DNA of 64,000 nucleotides from Streptomyces roseirectus. Its GTDB lineage: Bacteria; Actinomycetota; Actinomycetes; Streptomycetales; Streptomycetaceae. Below are positions 35,522 through 47,563 of this stretch, one piece after another. The stretch covers positions 6,966,001 through 7,030,000 of the forward strand of contig NZ_CP060828.1 of assembly GCF_014489635.1 (NCBI RefSeq), written 5' to 3'. Numbering within the stretch: the first letter of the stretch is position 1; every line of letters starts with the position of its first letter. A program made the translations under genes and the position numbers. Under the pieces are notes generated by a model, which worked only from the letters and a program-made list of their open reading frames with translations, was not told the origin of the DNA and did no database searches.

Positions 35522-35765
35522 TTACCCGCTGGTTTCGGAGGCGTGACCACCGGGCATGAGCCGTAAGCGCTGTGGGCAACGACGCCTGCGGCGCACGCGC
35601 GGGATGGGTGAAGACGCCCCTTCCGCACCCCCCAGGATCGACGGACACCGATCTGTCCCGTTCGGCCCCACCCTTTTTCAGCCGCCCTCGCGCGGCGCTC
35701 GCCGCGACCCCACGGCGTCCACATGTTGGAACGGTGTATCCACTTCCCGAGAACCGCCCCATCAT

Positions 35766-35781
35766 GTAACCTGCACGAAAT
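35766..35781 (+). promoter_or_regulatory. Possible GlnR-binding site upstream of gltB
   Basis: GTAAC-CTGCAC-GAAAT fits the remembered GlnR half-site pattern gTnAC-n6-GaAAc at nine of ten defined positions, 76 bp before the gltB start. Nitrogen control of glutamate synthase would make sense, but only one box is visible. Confidence 0.4.
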
Positions 35782-35857
35782 TTTGCACTGACGCAGAGGG
35801 CCAACGTCGTCCCTCGGCAACGCAGATATGCCACTTGAGACGACGACGGGAGAGCCG

Positions 35858-40442
<4,585 letters not shown>

Positions 40443-40450
<8 letters not shown>

Positions 40451-41903
40451 CCCGAAGGGCTTCCTGAACCACGGCCGTGAGGTCGCCAAGTCCCGCCCGG
40501 TCGACGTGCGTCTGAAGGACTGGAACGAGGTCTACGTCCCCGGCTCCCTGCTGCCGATCATCAGCAAGCAGGCGTCCCGCTGCATGGACTGCGGCATCCC
40601 GTTCTGCCACAACGGCTGCCCCCTCGGGAACCTCATCCCCGAGTGGAACGACTACGCCTACCGCGAGGACTGGTCGGCGGCGTCCGAGCGGCTGCACGCG
40701 ACGAACAACTTCCCCGAGTTCACGGGGCGGTTGTGCCCCGCCCCGTGTGAATCCGCGTGCGTGCTCGGCATCAACCAGCCGGCCGTCACCATCAAGAACG
40801 TCGAAGTCTCCATCATCGACAAGGCGTGGGACGCCGGCACGGTCGCCCCGCAGGCCCCCGAGCGGCTGTCCGGCAAGACCGTCGCCGTCATCGGCTCGGG
40901 CCCGGCCGGGCTCGCCGCCGCGCAGCAGCTCACGCGGGCCGGCCACACCGTCGCCGTGTACGAGCGCGCCGACCGGATCGGCGGCCTCCTGCGGTACGGC
41001 ATCCCCGAGTTCAAGATGGAGAAGCGGCACATCAACCGCCGCATCGAGCAGATGCGCGCGGAGGGCACCCGCTTCCGCACGGGCATCGAGATCGGCCGCG
41101 ACCTCAAGGCGGGCGACCTCAAGAAGCGCTACGACGCCGTCGTCATCGCGGCCGGTGCCACCACCGCCCGTGATCTCCCCGTCCCCGGGCGGGAGTTGAA
41201 GGGCGTCTACCAGGCCATGGAGTACCTGCCCCTGGCCAACAAGGTCCAGGAGGGCGACTACGTCGTCTCCCCGGTCTCCGCCGAGGGCAAGCACGTCGTC
41301 GTCATCGGCGGCGGCGACACCGGGGCGGACTGCGTCGGCACCGCGCACCGTCAAGGGGCCGCGTCCGTCACGCAGTTGGAGATCATGCCGCGCCCGAGCG
41401 AGGAGCGGACGGCGAACCAGCCGTGGCCGACGTTCCCCATGCTCTACAAGGTGACCTCCGCGCACGAGGAGGGCGGCGAGCGGGTCTACTCCGTCTCCAC
41501 CACCCACTTCGAGGGCGACGAGGACGGCAACGTGCGGTGGCTGCACCTCGTCGAGGTCGAGTTCGTCGACGGCAAGCTCACGCAGAAGCCGGGCACCGAG
41601 CGGAAGATCCCGGCCCAACTCGTCACGCTCGCCATGGGGTTCACCGGGACGGACCGCGAGAACGGGCTCGTCGAGCAGTTCGGGCTCGACCTGGACGAGC
41701 GCGGGAACATCGCCCGTGACGCCGAGTTCCAGACCAACGTGCCGGGCGTGTTCGTCGCCGGTGACGCGGGCCGCGGCCAGTCGCTCATCGTCTGGGCGAT
41801 CGCCGAGGGACGCTCCGCCGCGCGCGGCTGCGACCGGTTCCTCACCGGGGCCAGCGACCTGCCGGCCCCGATCCGGCCGACGGACCGTTCGCTGATGGTC
41901 TGA
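40443..41903 (+). CDS. gltD: Glutamate synthase (NADPH) small subunit
   Basis: This 486-residue FAD/NADPH oxidoreductase feeds electrons to GltB. The N-terminus carries two [4Fe-4S] cysteine sets ([17 protein letters not shown] and [12 protein letters not shown]); the FAD Rossmann motif is [15 protein letters not shown], the NADPH motif [15 protein letters not shown], and the C-terminal FAD block [18 protein letters not shown]. The ATG lies inside the end of gltB (8-nt overlap), which couples the subunits in translation. Confidence 0.97.
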
Positions 41904-41952
41904 CGGTCACTCAAAAGACGTCCCGTACAAAGGCGTACGGAACATCAGACGG

Positions 41953-41992
41953 CGCCTGCCCCACTGTCCCCGACCGGACGACCGGGCAGGCG
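41953..41992. terminator. Hairpin between gltD and the convergent aldo/keto reductase gene
   Basis: CGCCTGCCC (41953-41961) and GGGCAGGCG (41984-41992) form a 9-bp stem with a 22-nt loop between convergent stops. A smaller hairpin, CCGTAC-AAAGGC-GTACGG, lies just upstream near 41926-41943. Confidence 0.55.
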
Positions 41993-42040
41993 TCGCCGCA
42001 TGTGCGGACGGCATACCGGGTGGGCGTTGCCGGAGAGGGC

Positions 42041-42895
42041 TCAGCCGATCCGCTTGAACTGGTCCTCCGTCAGGCTCAGTCGCAGCGCCGCCGCGTTCTC
42101 CGCGAGGTGCGCCGGGGACGAGGTGCCGGGGATCGGGACGGTGTTCGGGGCGCGGTGCAGGAGCCACGCCAGGGCCAACTGGGAAGGCGTGGCGCCGAGT
42201 TCGGCGGCGAGGGCGGTGAGGTGCGGGGTCAGGTCGCCGGTGGTGACCGGGAAGTAGGGGATGAACGCGATGCCGTGGGCCGCCGTGTGGTCGACCACCG
42301 GATCGTGGACGCGGTCGGAGAGGTTGTAGAGGTTCTGGACGGAGACGATCGGCGCGGTCCGTTCGGCCTCCGCCAGCTCGGCGACGGTCACCTCCGACAG
42401 GCCGATGTGCCGGATCTTGCCCTCGTCCCGCAAGCGCTTCAGCGCGCCGATCTGGTCCGCGAGGGGGTACTCAGGGTCGACGCGGTGGAGCTGGAAGAGG
42501 TCGATGCGGTCGGTGCCCAGCCGGCGCAGGCTCAGCTCGGCCTGCTGGCGGAGGTAGGCGGGGTGGCCGTGGGTGATCCACTCGCCGGGGCTCGGGCGCA
42601 GCACGCCCGCCTTCGTCGCGATCACCACCTCGTCGCGGTACGGCCGCAGCGCCTCGGCCAGCAACTCCTCGCTCTCGCCCAGGGAGTACGCGTCGGCCGT
42701 GTCGAAGAAGTTCACGCCCCGCTCGACGGCGCCCCGCAGGAGCGCGATCGACTCGGCGCGGTCACTGGGCGCCCGCCAGACGGGCGCCGTCATGCCGGAG
42801 CGCTCACCGGGCGCGCCGGACAGGCGCATCGCGCCGTAGCCGATCCTGCGTACGGGGAGGTCGCCGCCGATGTGGAATACGTCTGTGTCGGTCAT
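42041..42895 (-). CDS. Aldo/keto reductase
   Basis: This 284-residue NADPH-dependent (beta/alpha)8 oxidoreductase has the catalytic tetrad: Asp and Tyr in FFDTADAYSLGESEELL, Lys in VVIATKAGVL, and His in DLFQLHRVDPEYP. The substrate aldehyde or ketone is unknown. Its ATG at 42895 lies 7 nt from a -10 that is separated from its -35 by a 20-bp spacer holding a palindrome, the pattern of a MerR-activated promoter. The divergent merR gene is the obvious regulator. Confidence 0.92.
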   Translation of the reverse strand: MTDTDVFHIGGDLPVRRIGYGAMRLSGAPGERSGMTAPVWRAPSDRAESIALLRGAVERGVNFFDTADAYSLGESEELLAEALRPYRDEVVIATKAGVLRPSPGEWITHGHPAYLRQQAELSLRRLGTDRIDLFQLHRVDPEYPLADQIGALKRLRDEGKIRHIGLSEVTVAELAEAERTAPIVSVQNLYNLSDRVHDPVVDHTAAHGIAFIPYFPVTTGDLTPHLTALAAELGATPSQLALAWLLHRAPNTVPIPGTSSPAHLAENAAALRLSLTEDQFKRIG

Positions 42896-42902
42896 GGCTG
42901 AG

Positions 42903-42934
42903 ACGGTAGGACGTCACATCCATGTGAGTTTCAA
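42903..42934 (-). promoter_or_regulatory. MerR-type promoter/operator of the aldo/keto reductase
   Basis: On the minus strand, TTGAAA (42934-42929) and TACCGT (42908-42903) are separated by 20 bp containing the perfect palindrome TCACATCCATGTGA (42914-42927). The overlong spacer is what MerR-family activators correct by untwisting. The -10 lies 7 nt before the start codon. Confidence 0.75.
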
Positions 42935-42954
42935 GTCGACGTGAGGGGGATCAC

Positions 42955-43296
42955 ATGCGGATCGGGGAGCTGAGCGAGACGACCGGGGTCGCCGTGCGCC
43001 TGCTGCGCTACTACGAGGAACAGGGGCTCCTCGACGCCGAACGGACCCCGGGCGGGCACCGGGTCTACGCGGACGACGCGCCGCTCGTCGTCCGGCGGAT
43101 CCGCGTCCTGCTCGACGCCGGGCTGCCCACGCGCGTCATCCGGGAGGTGCTGGACTGCGTGTGCGGCGCCGAGACCGAGGTCGAGCCGTGCCTGACGCCG
43201 CTGCTGCGGGAGCAACTGGACGGGATCGAGGGGCGGATCGCTCGGCTGGAAGGGTCCCGGGACTCGCTCACGAGGCTGCTCGCGCCGTTGCCGTGA
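42955..43296 (+). CDS. MerR-family transcriptional regulator
   Basis: This 113-residue protein has an N-terminal MerR helix-turn-helix and wing (MRIGELSETTGVAVRLLRYY, EEQGLLDAERTPGGHRVY), a helix (ADDAPLVVRRIRVLLDAG) and a C-terminal dimerisation coiled coil (LLREQLDGIEGRIARLEGSR). Cysteines in DCVCGAETEVEPCL could be a sensor site. It lies back to back with the aldo/keto reductase gene, with the operator between them. The ATG is preceded by GAGGGGGA. Confidence 0.92.
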   Translation: MRIGELSETTGVAVRLLRYYEEQGLLDAERTPGGHRVYADDAPLVVRRIRVLLDAGLPTRVIREVLDCVCGAETEVEPCLTPLLREQLDGIEGRIARLEGSRDSLTRLLAPLP

Positions 43297-43347
43297 GGGT
43301 CTTCGTGATGTCTGACGTGTGATCAACTTCGTTCTGTGATCGCGTTG

Positions 43348-43376
43348 TTGACTGTGATCGCACGGTTGGCTTAGCC
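43348..43376 (+). promoter_or_regulatory. Candidate promoter of the cytochrome b gene
   Basis: TTGACT and TTAGCC are 17 bp apart and end 25 bp before the start. Two CTGTGATCGC words, 18 bp apart (43334 and 43352), straddle the -35 and may be activator or repressor half-sites. Confidence 0.4.
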
Positions 43377-43401
43377 CCGTGAGCGTGTCACCCTGAGGTG
43401 C

Positions 43402-45015
43402 ATGGCTGACGGGGTGCGCACGGACAGCAAGGGCAAGGGCGAGAACTTCGCCGACTGGGCCGACGGACGGCTGGGGATCTACGCCCTGGCCAAGGCCAAC
43501 CTGCGCAAGGTGTTCCCGGACCACTGGTCGTTCATGCTGGGCGAGATCTGCCTCTACAGCTTCCTCGTGCTGATCCTGACCGGCGTCTACCTGACGCTGT
43601 TCTTCGACCCCAGCAGCTCCGAGGTCGTCTACAACGGCTCGTACGCGCCCCTCAACGGCATCACCATGACCCAGGCGTACGAGTCGACGCTGGACATCAG
43701 CTTCGACGTCCGCGGCGGTCTGCTGATCCGGCAGATCCATCACTGGGCGGCGCTGGTGTTCGTCGCGGGGATGCTGGTCCACATGATGCGCGTGTTCTTC
43801 ACCGGCGCGTTCAGGAAACCGCGCGAGATGAACTGGGTGTTCGGGTGGACGCTGCTGTTCCTGGGCATCCTGACGGGGCTGACCGGGTACTCGCTCCCCG
43901 ACGACCTGCTGTCCGGCACCGGGCTGCGGTTCGCGCAGGGCGCGATCCTGTCCGTCCCGATTGTCGGGACCTACCTCGCGTTCTTCCTGTTCGGCGGCGA
44001 GTGGCCCGGCGTCGACTTCATCTCACGGCTCTACCCGGTCCACGTGCTGCTGCTGCCGGGGATCATGCTGGGCCTGGTCGTCGCCCACCTGATCCTGGTC
44101 TTCTACCACAAGCACACGCAGTACCCGGGGCCAGGACGGGACCAGAAGACCGTGGTCGGGATGCCGTTCATGCCGGTCTACGTGGCGAAGGCGGGCGGGT
44201 TCTTCTTCCTCGTCTTCGGGGTGCTCGCGTTGATGGGCGGCATCGCGACCATCAACCCCGTGTGGGCGTTCGGCCCCTACCGGCCCGACCTCGTGACGAC
44301 CGGCGCGCAGCCCGACTGGTACCTCGGGTTCTCCGAGGGGCTGATCCGGGTGATGCCGGCCTGGGAGCTCAACGGGTGGGGCCACACCCTGGAGTTGGGC
44401 GTCTTCATCCCCTTCACCCTGTTCCCGCTGATCCTGGTGGCGCTCGGCGTCTACCCGTTCTTCGAGGCGTGGATCACCGGCGACAAACGCGAGCACCACC
44501 TCCTCGACCGGCCCCGGAACGTCCCCGTCCGCACGGGGCTCGGCGTCGCCTGGCTGGCGCTGTACGTGGTGCTGCTGATCGGCGGCGGCAACGACATCGT
44601 CGCCACGCACCTCCACCTGTCGATCAACGCGATCACCTGGTTCGTCCGCGTCGCCGTGTTCGTCGCGCCCGTGCTCGCGTTCATCGTCACCAAGCGGATC
44701 TGCCTGGGGCTTCAGCGCCGGGACCGGGACAAGGTGCTGCACGGCAGGGAGACCGGCACCATCAAACGGCTCCCGCACGGCGAGTACATCGAGGTCCACG
44801 AACCGCTCACGCAGGCCCAGTTGCACACCCTCACCCAGCACGAGCAGACCCCGCCGTACGCGATCGGGGCGCGGGTCGACGCGAACGGGGTCCGGCGGCG
44901 GGTGAGCGTGAGCCAGCGGGTGCGGGCACGGCTCGCGAAGGCGATGTTCGGACCGGGCACGCGGATCGAGAAACCGACGGTCGAGGAGTACCGGGAGCTG
45001 AGCCGGGGGCACTGA
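43402..45015 (+). CDS. Cytochrome b subunit of cytochrome bc1 (QcrB paralogue), orphan
   Basis: This 537-residue cytochrome b has about nine transmembrane helices and a cytoplasmic C-terminal tail as in actinobacterial QcrB. Haem-ligand histidines lie in RQIHHWAALVF, HMMRVFFTG, YPVHVLLLPG and VVAHLILVFYHKH; the Qo-site motif is PDWYLGF. It would take electrons from menaquinol. No Rieske (qcrA), diheme cytochrome c (qcrC) or ctaE genes are nearby, so it seems to be a second, stand-alone copy. A 91-bp tandem repeat follows directly. Confidence 0.93.
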   Translation: MADGVRTDSKGKGENFADWADGRLGIYALAKANLRKVFPDHWSFMLGEICLYSFLVLILTGVYLTLFFDPSSSEVVYNGSYAPLNGITMTQAYESTLDISFDVRGGLLIRQIHHWAALVFVAGMLVHMMRVFFTGAFRKPREMNWVFGWTLLFLGILTGLTGYSLPDDLLSGTGLRFAQGAILSVPIVGTYLAFFLFGGEWPGVDFISRLYPVHVLLLPGIMLGLVVAHLILVFYHKHTQYPGPGRDQKTVVGMPFMPVYVAKAGGFFFLVFGVLALMGGIATINPVWAFGPYRPDLVTTGAQPDWYLGFSEGLIRVMPAWELNGWGHTLELGVFIPFTLFPLILVALGVYPFFEAWITGDKREHHLLDRPRNVPVRTGLGVAWLALYVVLLIGGGNDIVATHLHLSINAITWFVRVAVFVAPVLAFIVTKRICLGLQRRDRDKVLHGRETGTIKRLPHGEYIEVHEPLTQAQLHTLTQHEQTPPYAIGARVDANGVRRRVSVSQRVRARLAKAMFGPGTRIEKPTVEEYRELSRGH

Positions 45016-45018
45016 CGG

Positions 45019-45200
45019 GAGTGGGCCGGGGGAGGGGGCTGGCGGGAGTGGCCGGGGTTGCTGATGGGGCTGGTCGGGGGTGTTGGCGGGGGCTGGCGGG
45101 GTCGCTGAGGGGAGTTGGTCGGGGGCGCTGGCGGGGGAGTGGCCGGGGTCGCTGATGGGGCTGGCCGGGGGTGTTGGCGGGGGCTGACGGGGTCGCTTAC
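45019..45200. repeat. Tandem repeat, period 91 bp, two copies
   Basis: CTGATGGGGCTGG occurs at 45061 and 45152, GGGGTCGCT at 45098 and 45189, and GAGTGGCCGGGGT-like words at 45046 and 45137, all 91 bp apart. The copies fill most of the 293-bp gap between the cytochrome b and thiolase genes, which otherwise holds only the palindromic box below. Confidence 0.85.
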
Positions 45201-45232
45201 GGAAGCGGCCGGAGGGGCGTTGAGTCTTCCCT

Positions 45233-45246
45233 AGCAAGCGCTTGGT
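45233..45246. promoter_or_regulatory. KstR2-type palindrome upstream of the thiolase gene
   Basis: AGCAAGCGCTTGGT agrees at every defined position with the remembered KstR2 motif AnCAAGnnCTTGnT, 62 bp before the thiolase start. Other TetR-family regulators of acyl-CoA metabolism use similar sites, so the binding protein is not certain. Confidence 0.6.
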
Positions 45247-45308
45247 GGGTATGGTGCCTGCGCCCGTCGTCCACCGGGGAGTTCGCCAGGAACCTCAGGG
45301 AGTCCGTC

Positions 45309-46466
45309 ATGGCCGAGGCATACCTCGTCGAAGCGGTCCGTACGCCCGTCGGGAAGCGGAAAGGGGGGCTCGGCGGTGTCCACCCGGCGGATCTCGGCGC
45401 CCACGTGCTGAAAGAGCTGGTGCGGCGCGCCGGCGTCGACCCCGCCGCCGTCGAGGACGTCGTCTTCGGCTGCCTCGACGCCGTCGGGCCGCAGGCCGGG
45501 GACATCGCCCGCACCTGCTGGCTCGCCGCGGGGCTCCCCGAGGAGGTGCCCGGTGTCACCGTCGACCGGCAGTGCGGGTCCTCCCAGCAGGCCCTGCACT
45601 TCGCCGCGCAGGCCGTCATGTCCGGGACGCAGGACCTCGTCGTCGCGGGCGGCGTGCAGAACATGACGCAGATCCCCATCGCCTACGCGACCCGGCAGGC
45701 CGCCGTCCAACTCGGCTTCACCGAAGGGCCGTTCGCGGGCAGCGAGGGGTGGCGGGCGCGGTACGGGGACCGGCCCGTCAACCAGTTCGCCGGGGCCGAG
45801 ATGATCGCCGCGAAGTGGGGGATCGGGCGGGAGGCGCAGGAGGAGTTCGCGCTCACCTCGCACCGGCGGGCCGTGCGGGCGATCGACGAGGGGCGGTTCG
45901 CGCGGGAGACCGTGCCCTGCAACGGAGTCGAGACCGACGAGGGCCCCCGGCGGGACACCTCGCCGGCGAAGATGGCCGCCCTCAAACCCGTCCTCGACGG
46001 AGGGACCGTCACCGCCGCCTGCTCCTCGCAGGTGTCCGACGGGGCCGCGGCCATGCTGCTCGCGTCCGAACGGGCCGTGCGGGAACACGGGTTGACGCCG
46101 CGGGCCCGGGTGCACCACCTCTCCGTGCGCGGCGAGGACCCGATCAGGATGCTCACCGCACCCATCCCGGCGACCGCGCACGCGCTGAGGAAGACGGGGC
46201 TGACGATCGATCAGATCGACCTCGTCGAGATCAACGAGGCGTTCGCGCCCGTGGTGTTGGCGTGGCTGAAGGAGACGGGGGCCGATCCGGAGAAGGTCAA
46301 CGTCAACGGCGGGGCCATCGCGCTGGGGCATCCGCTGGGGGCGACCGGGGTGCGGCTGATGACGACGCTGCTGCACGAACTGGAGCGGACGCGGGGGAGG
46401 TTCGGGTTGCAGACGATGTGCGAGGGGGGCGGGCAGGCGAACGTGACGATCGTGGAGCGGCTGTAG
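45309..46466 (+). CDS. Thiolase (acetyl-CoA acyltransferase), FadA6-like
   Basis: This 385-residue thiolase catalyses CoA-dependent cleavage or condensation of 3-ketoacyl-CoA. The nucleophile is Cys89 in TVDRQCGSSQQAL; NEAFAPVV and GHPLGATGVR supply the catalytic histidines; and Cys in TMCEGGGQANVT is the acid/base. Sequence such as GCLDAVGPQAGDIAR and VAGGVQNMTQIPI closely recalls mycobacterial FadA6, a late cholesterol-ring enzyme controlled by KstR2. The upstream box supports that link. No other ring-degradation genes are in the window. Confidence 0.93.
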   Translation: MAEAYLVEAVRTPVGKRKGGLGGVHPADLGAHVLKELVRRAGVDPAAVEDVVFGCLDAVGPQAGDIARTCWLAAGLPEEVPGVTVDRQCGSSQQALHFAAQAVMSGTQDLVVAGGVQNMTQIPIAYATRQAAVQLGFTEGPFAGSEGWRARYGDRPVNQFAGAEMIAAKWGIGREAQEEFALTSHRRAVRAIDEGRFARETVPCNGVETDEGPRRDTSPAKMAALKPVLDGGTVTAACSSQVSDGAAAMLLASERAVREHGLTPRARVHHLSVRGEDPIRMLTAPIPATAHALRKTGLTIDQIDLVEINEAFAPVVLAWLKETGADPEKVNVNGGAIALGHPLGATGVRLMTTLLHELERTRGRFGLQTMCEGGGQANVTIVERL

Positions 46467-46470
46467 ACGT

Positions 46471-47343
46471 TCAGGTGTCGCACTCCAGCACCGTCCGGCA
46501 CAGCCCGCACCGGGCCCGTACCCGGCCCGTCACTGGTACCCGGATCCGCTGGTGGCACGTCGGGCAGGGGAAGCTCACGCGGGGCGGGGTGCCGGGGGAG
46601 AAGGAGTACGGGGTGTCCGGGGGTGTGCGGGACTGGCGGCGGTCGCGGGCGTAGCGGCGCCGGCCCGCCCAGCCCGCGGCCGTCAGGGGCGGCTGGCGTT
46701 CGTCGAGGCGGGCGCGGGCCAGGCCCGCCTCGTACGCCGTGTACGCCTGCGGGCTGGTGAACCAGGGGCGGGGGTCCTCGCCGAAGAACAGGGAACGCTT
46801 GGCGAGGACGTAGCCGAACTCCTCCGGCGTGAGGTAGCCGAGCTTCTGCGACGCCTCGCCGTGCTCGCGGTAGGCGTCCAGCAGGAGCCAGCCGGCGCCC
46901 AGGTAGGTCGTCGCCGTGTCCGTCAGGATCTCGTTGTCCCGGGTGCCGGGGAAGCGCAGGTCCAGGCGGTGCAGGTAGACGTGCATGATCTCGTGGGCCA
47001 GCGCCGCGCCGATGTCCTCGCGGTGGGTGCGGAAGCGGTCGTTCAGCTCGACGAAGTACTCCGGGCCGGCGGTGAGTTCGATGTTCGCCGCGTGCTGCAT
47101 CTCCCGGAAGCCGACGATCATCCGTGCGTCCGGCAGCCGGTAGTGCCGGATCAGCTCCCGGGCGACGCGCTGCGCGCCGAGGTGCAGGTCGTCGCCGTCC
47201 CCGAACGCGACGTCCGCCGGCGGCACGCTCGTCGCGAACGTCGACACGGTGTCGTAGGACAGCCGCCGGTACAGCGCCGTGACCGCCGCCCGCACGGTCT
47301 CCAGGTGCGGAAACCCGTGCTCGACCGCTCCACCGTCCACCAC
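46471..47343 (-). CDS. Zinc metalloprotease-like protein with C-terminal zinc ribbon
   Basis: This 290-residue protein has an HExxH active-site motif (ALAHEIMHVYLHRLDL) with a downstream Glu/Asp helix (NEILTDTATTYLGAGW) able to supply the third metal ligand, as in gluzincins. The last 40 residues hold a CPTC...CGLC zinc ribbon. There is no signal peptide, so it is probably cytoplasmic. The GTG start at 47343 is the farthest reasonable one. Its stop faces the thiolase stop with a 4-bp gap. Substrate unknown. Confidence 0.75.
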   Translation of the reverse strand: MVDGGAVEHGFPHLETVRAAVTALYRRLSYDTVSTFATSVPPADVAFGDGDDLHLGAQRVARELIRHYRLPDARMIVGFREMQHAANIELTAGPEYFVELNDRFRTHREDIGAALAHEIMHVYLHRLDLRFPGTRDNEILTDTATTYLGAGWLLLDAYREHGEASQKLGYLTPEEFGYVLAKRSLFFGEDPRPWFTSPQAYTAYEAGLARARLDERQPPLTAAGWAGRRRYARDRRQSRTPPDTPYSFSPGTPPRVSFPCPTCHQRIRVPVTGRVRARCGLCRTVLECDT

Positions 47344-47550
47344 GCGGCACCCCCACAGACGCCGTGCACTTTCTTCTTACCCTACTTGCAGGTCGGTGTA
47401 CTGGCGGGGCGTGGATGTCGTTCTGCCTTGAGGGGTGGAGAAGCGTGAGGGGGACTGCGGGTATCCGATCATGGTCGTCAAGAAGCGAGTAAATGGAACA
47501 AAGTTTCGATCAATTTCGATCTTTGGTGTGCTGTGCGTGATGTGTGTGCG

Positions 47551-47556
47551 TAGCGT
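47551..47556 (+). promoter_or_regulatory. Candidate -10 element of tnpB (leaderless spacing)
   Basis: TAGCGT ends 7 nt before the tnpB ATG, the same hexamer and spacing as at the 14018 regulator gene. Confidence 0.45.
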
Positions 47557-47563
47557 GGTCGGC

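Larger units (their letters stand above)
35483..35857. other. Regulatory spacer between the VIT gene and gltB
   Basis: This 375-bp spacer has no gene. It contains an AT-rich hairpin next to the VIT stop and a possible GlnR site about 80 bp before gltB, both listed separately. Local AT content around 35760-35790 is high for this genome, as expected of a promoter. Confidence 0.6.

Noticed and set aside
47435..47563. N-terminal extension of TnpB
   Set aside because: The extra residues have no family similarity, and the ATG at 47564 has the -10 spacing and the normal TnpB opening.
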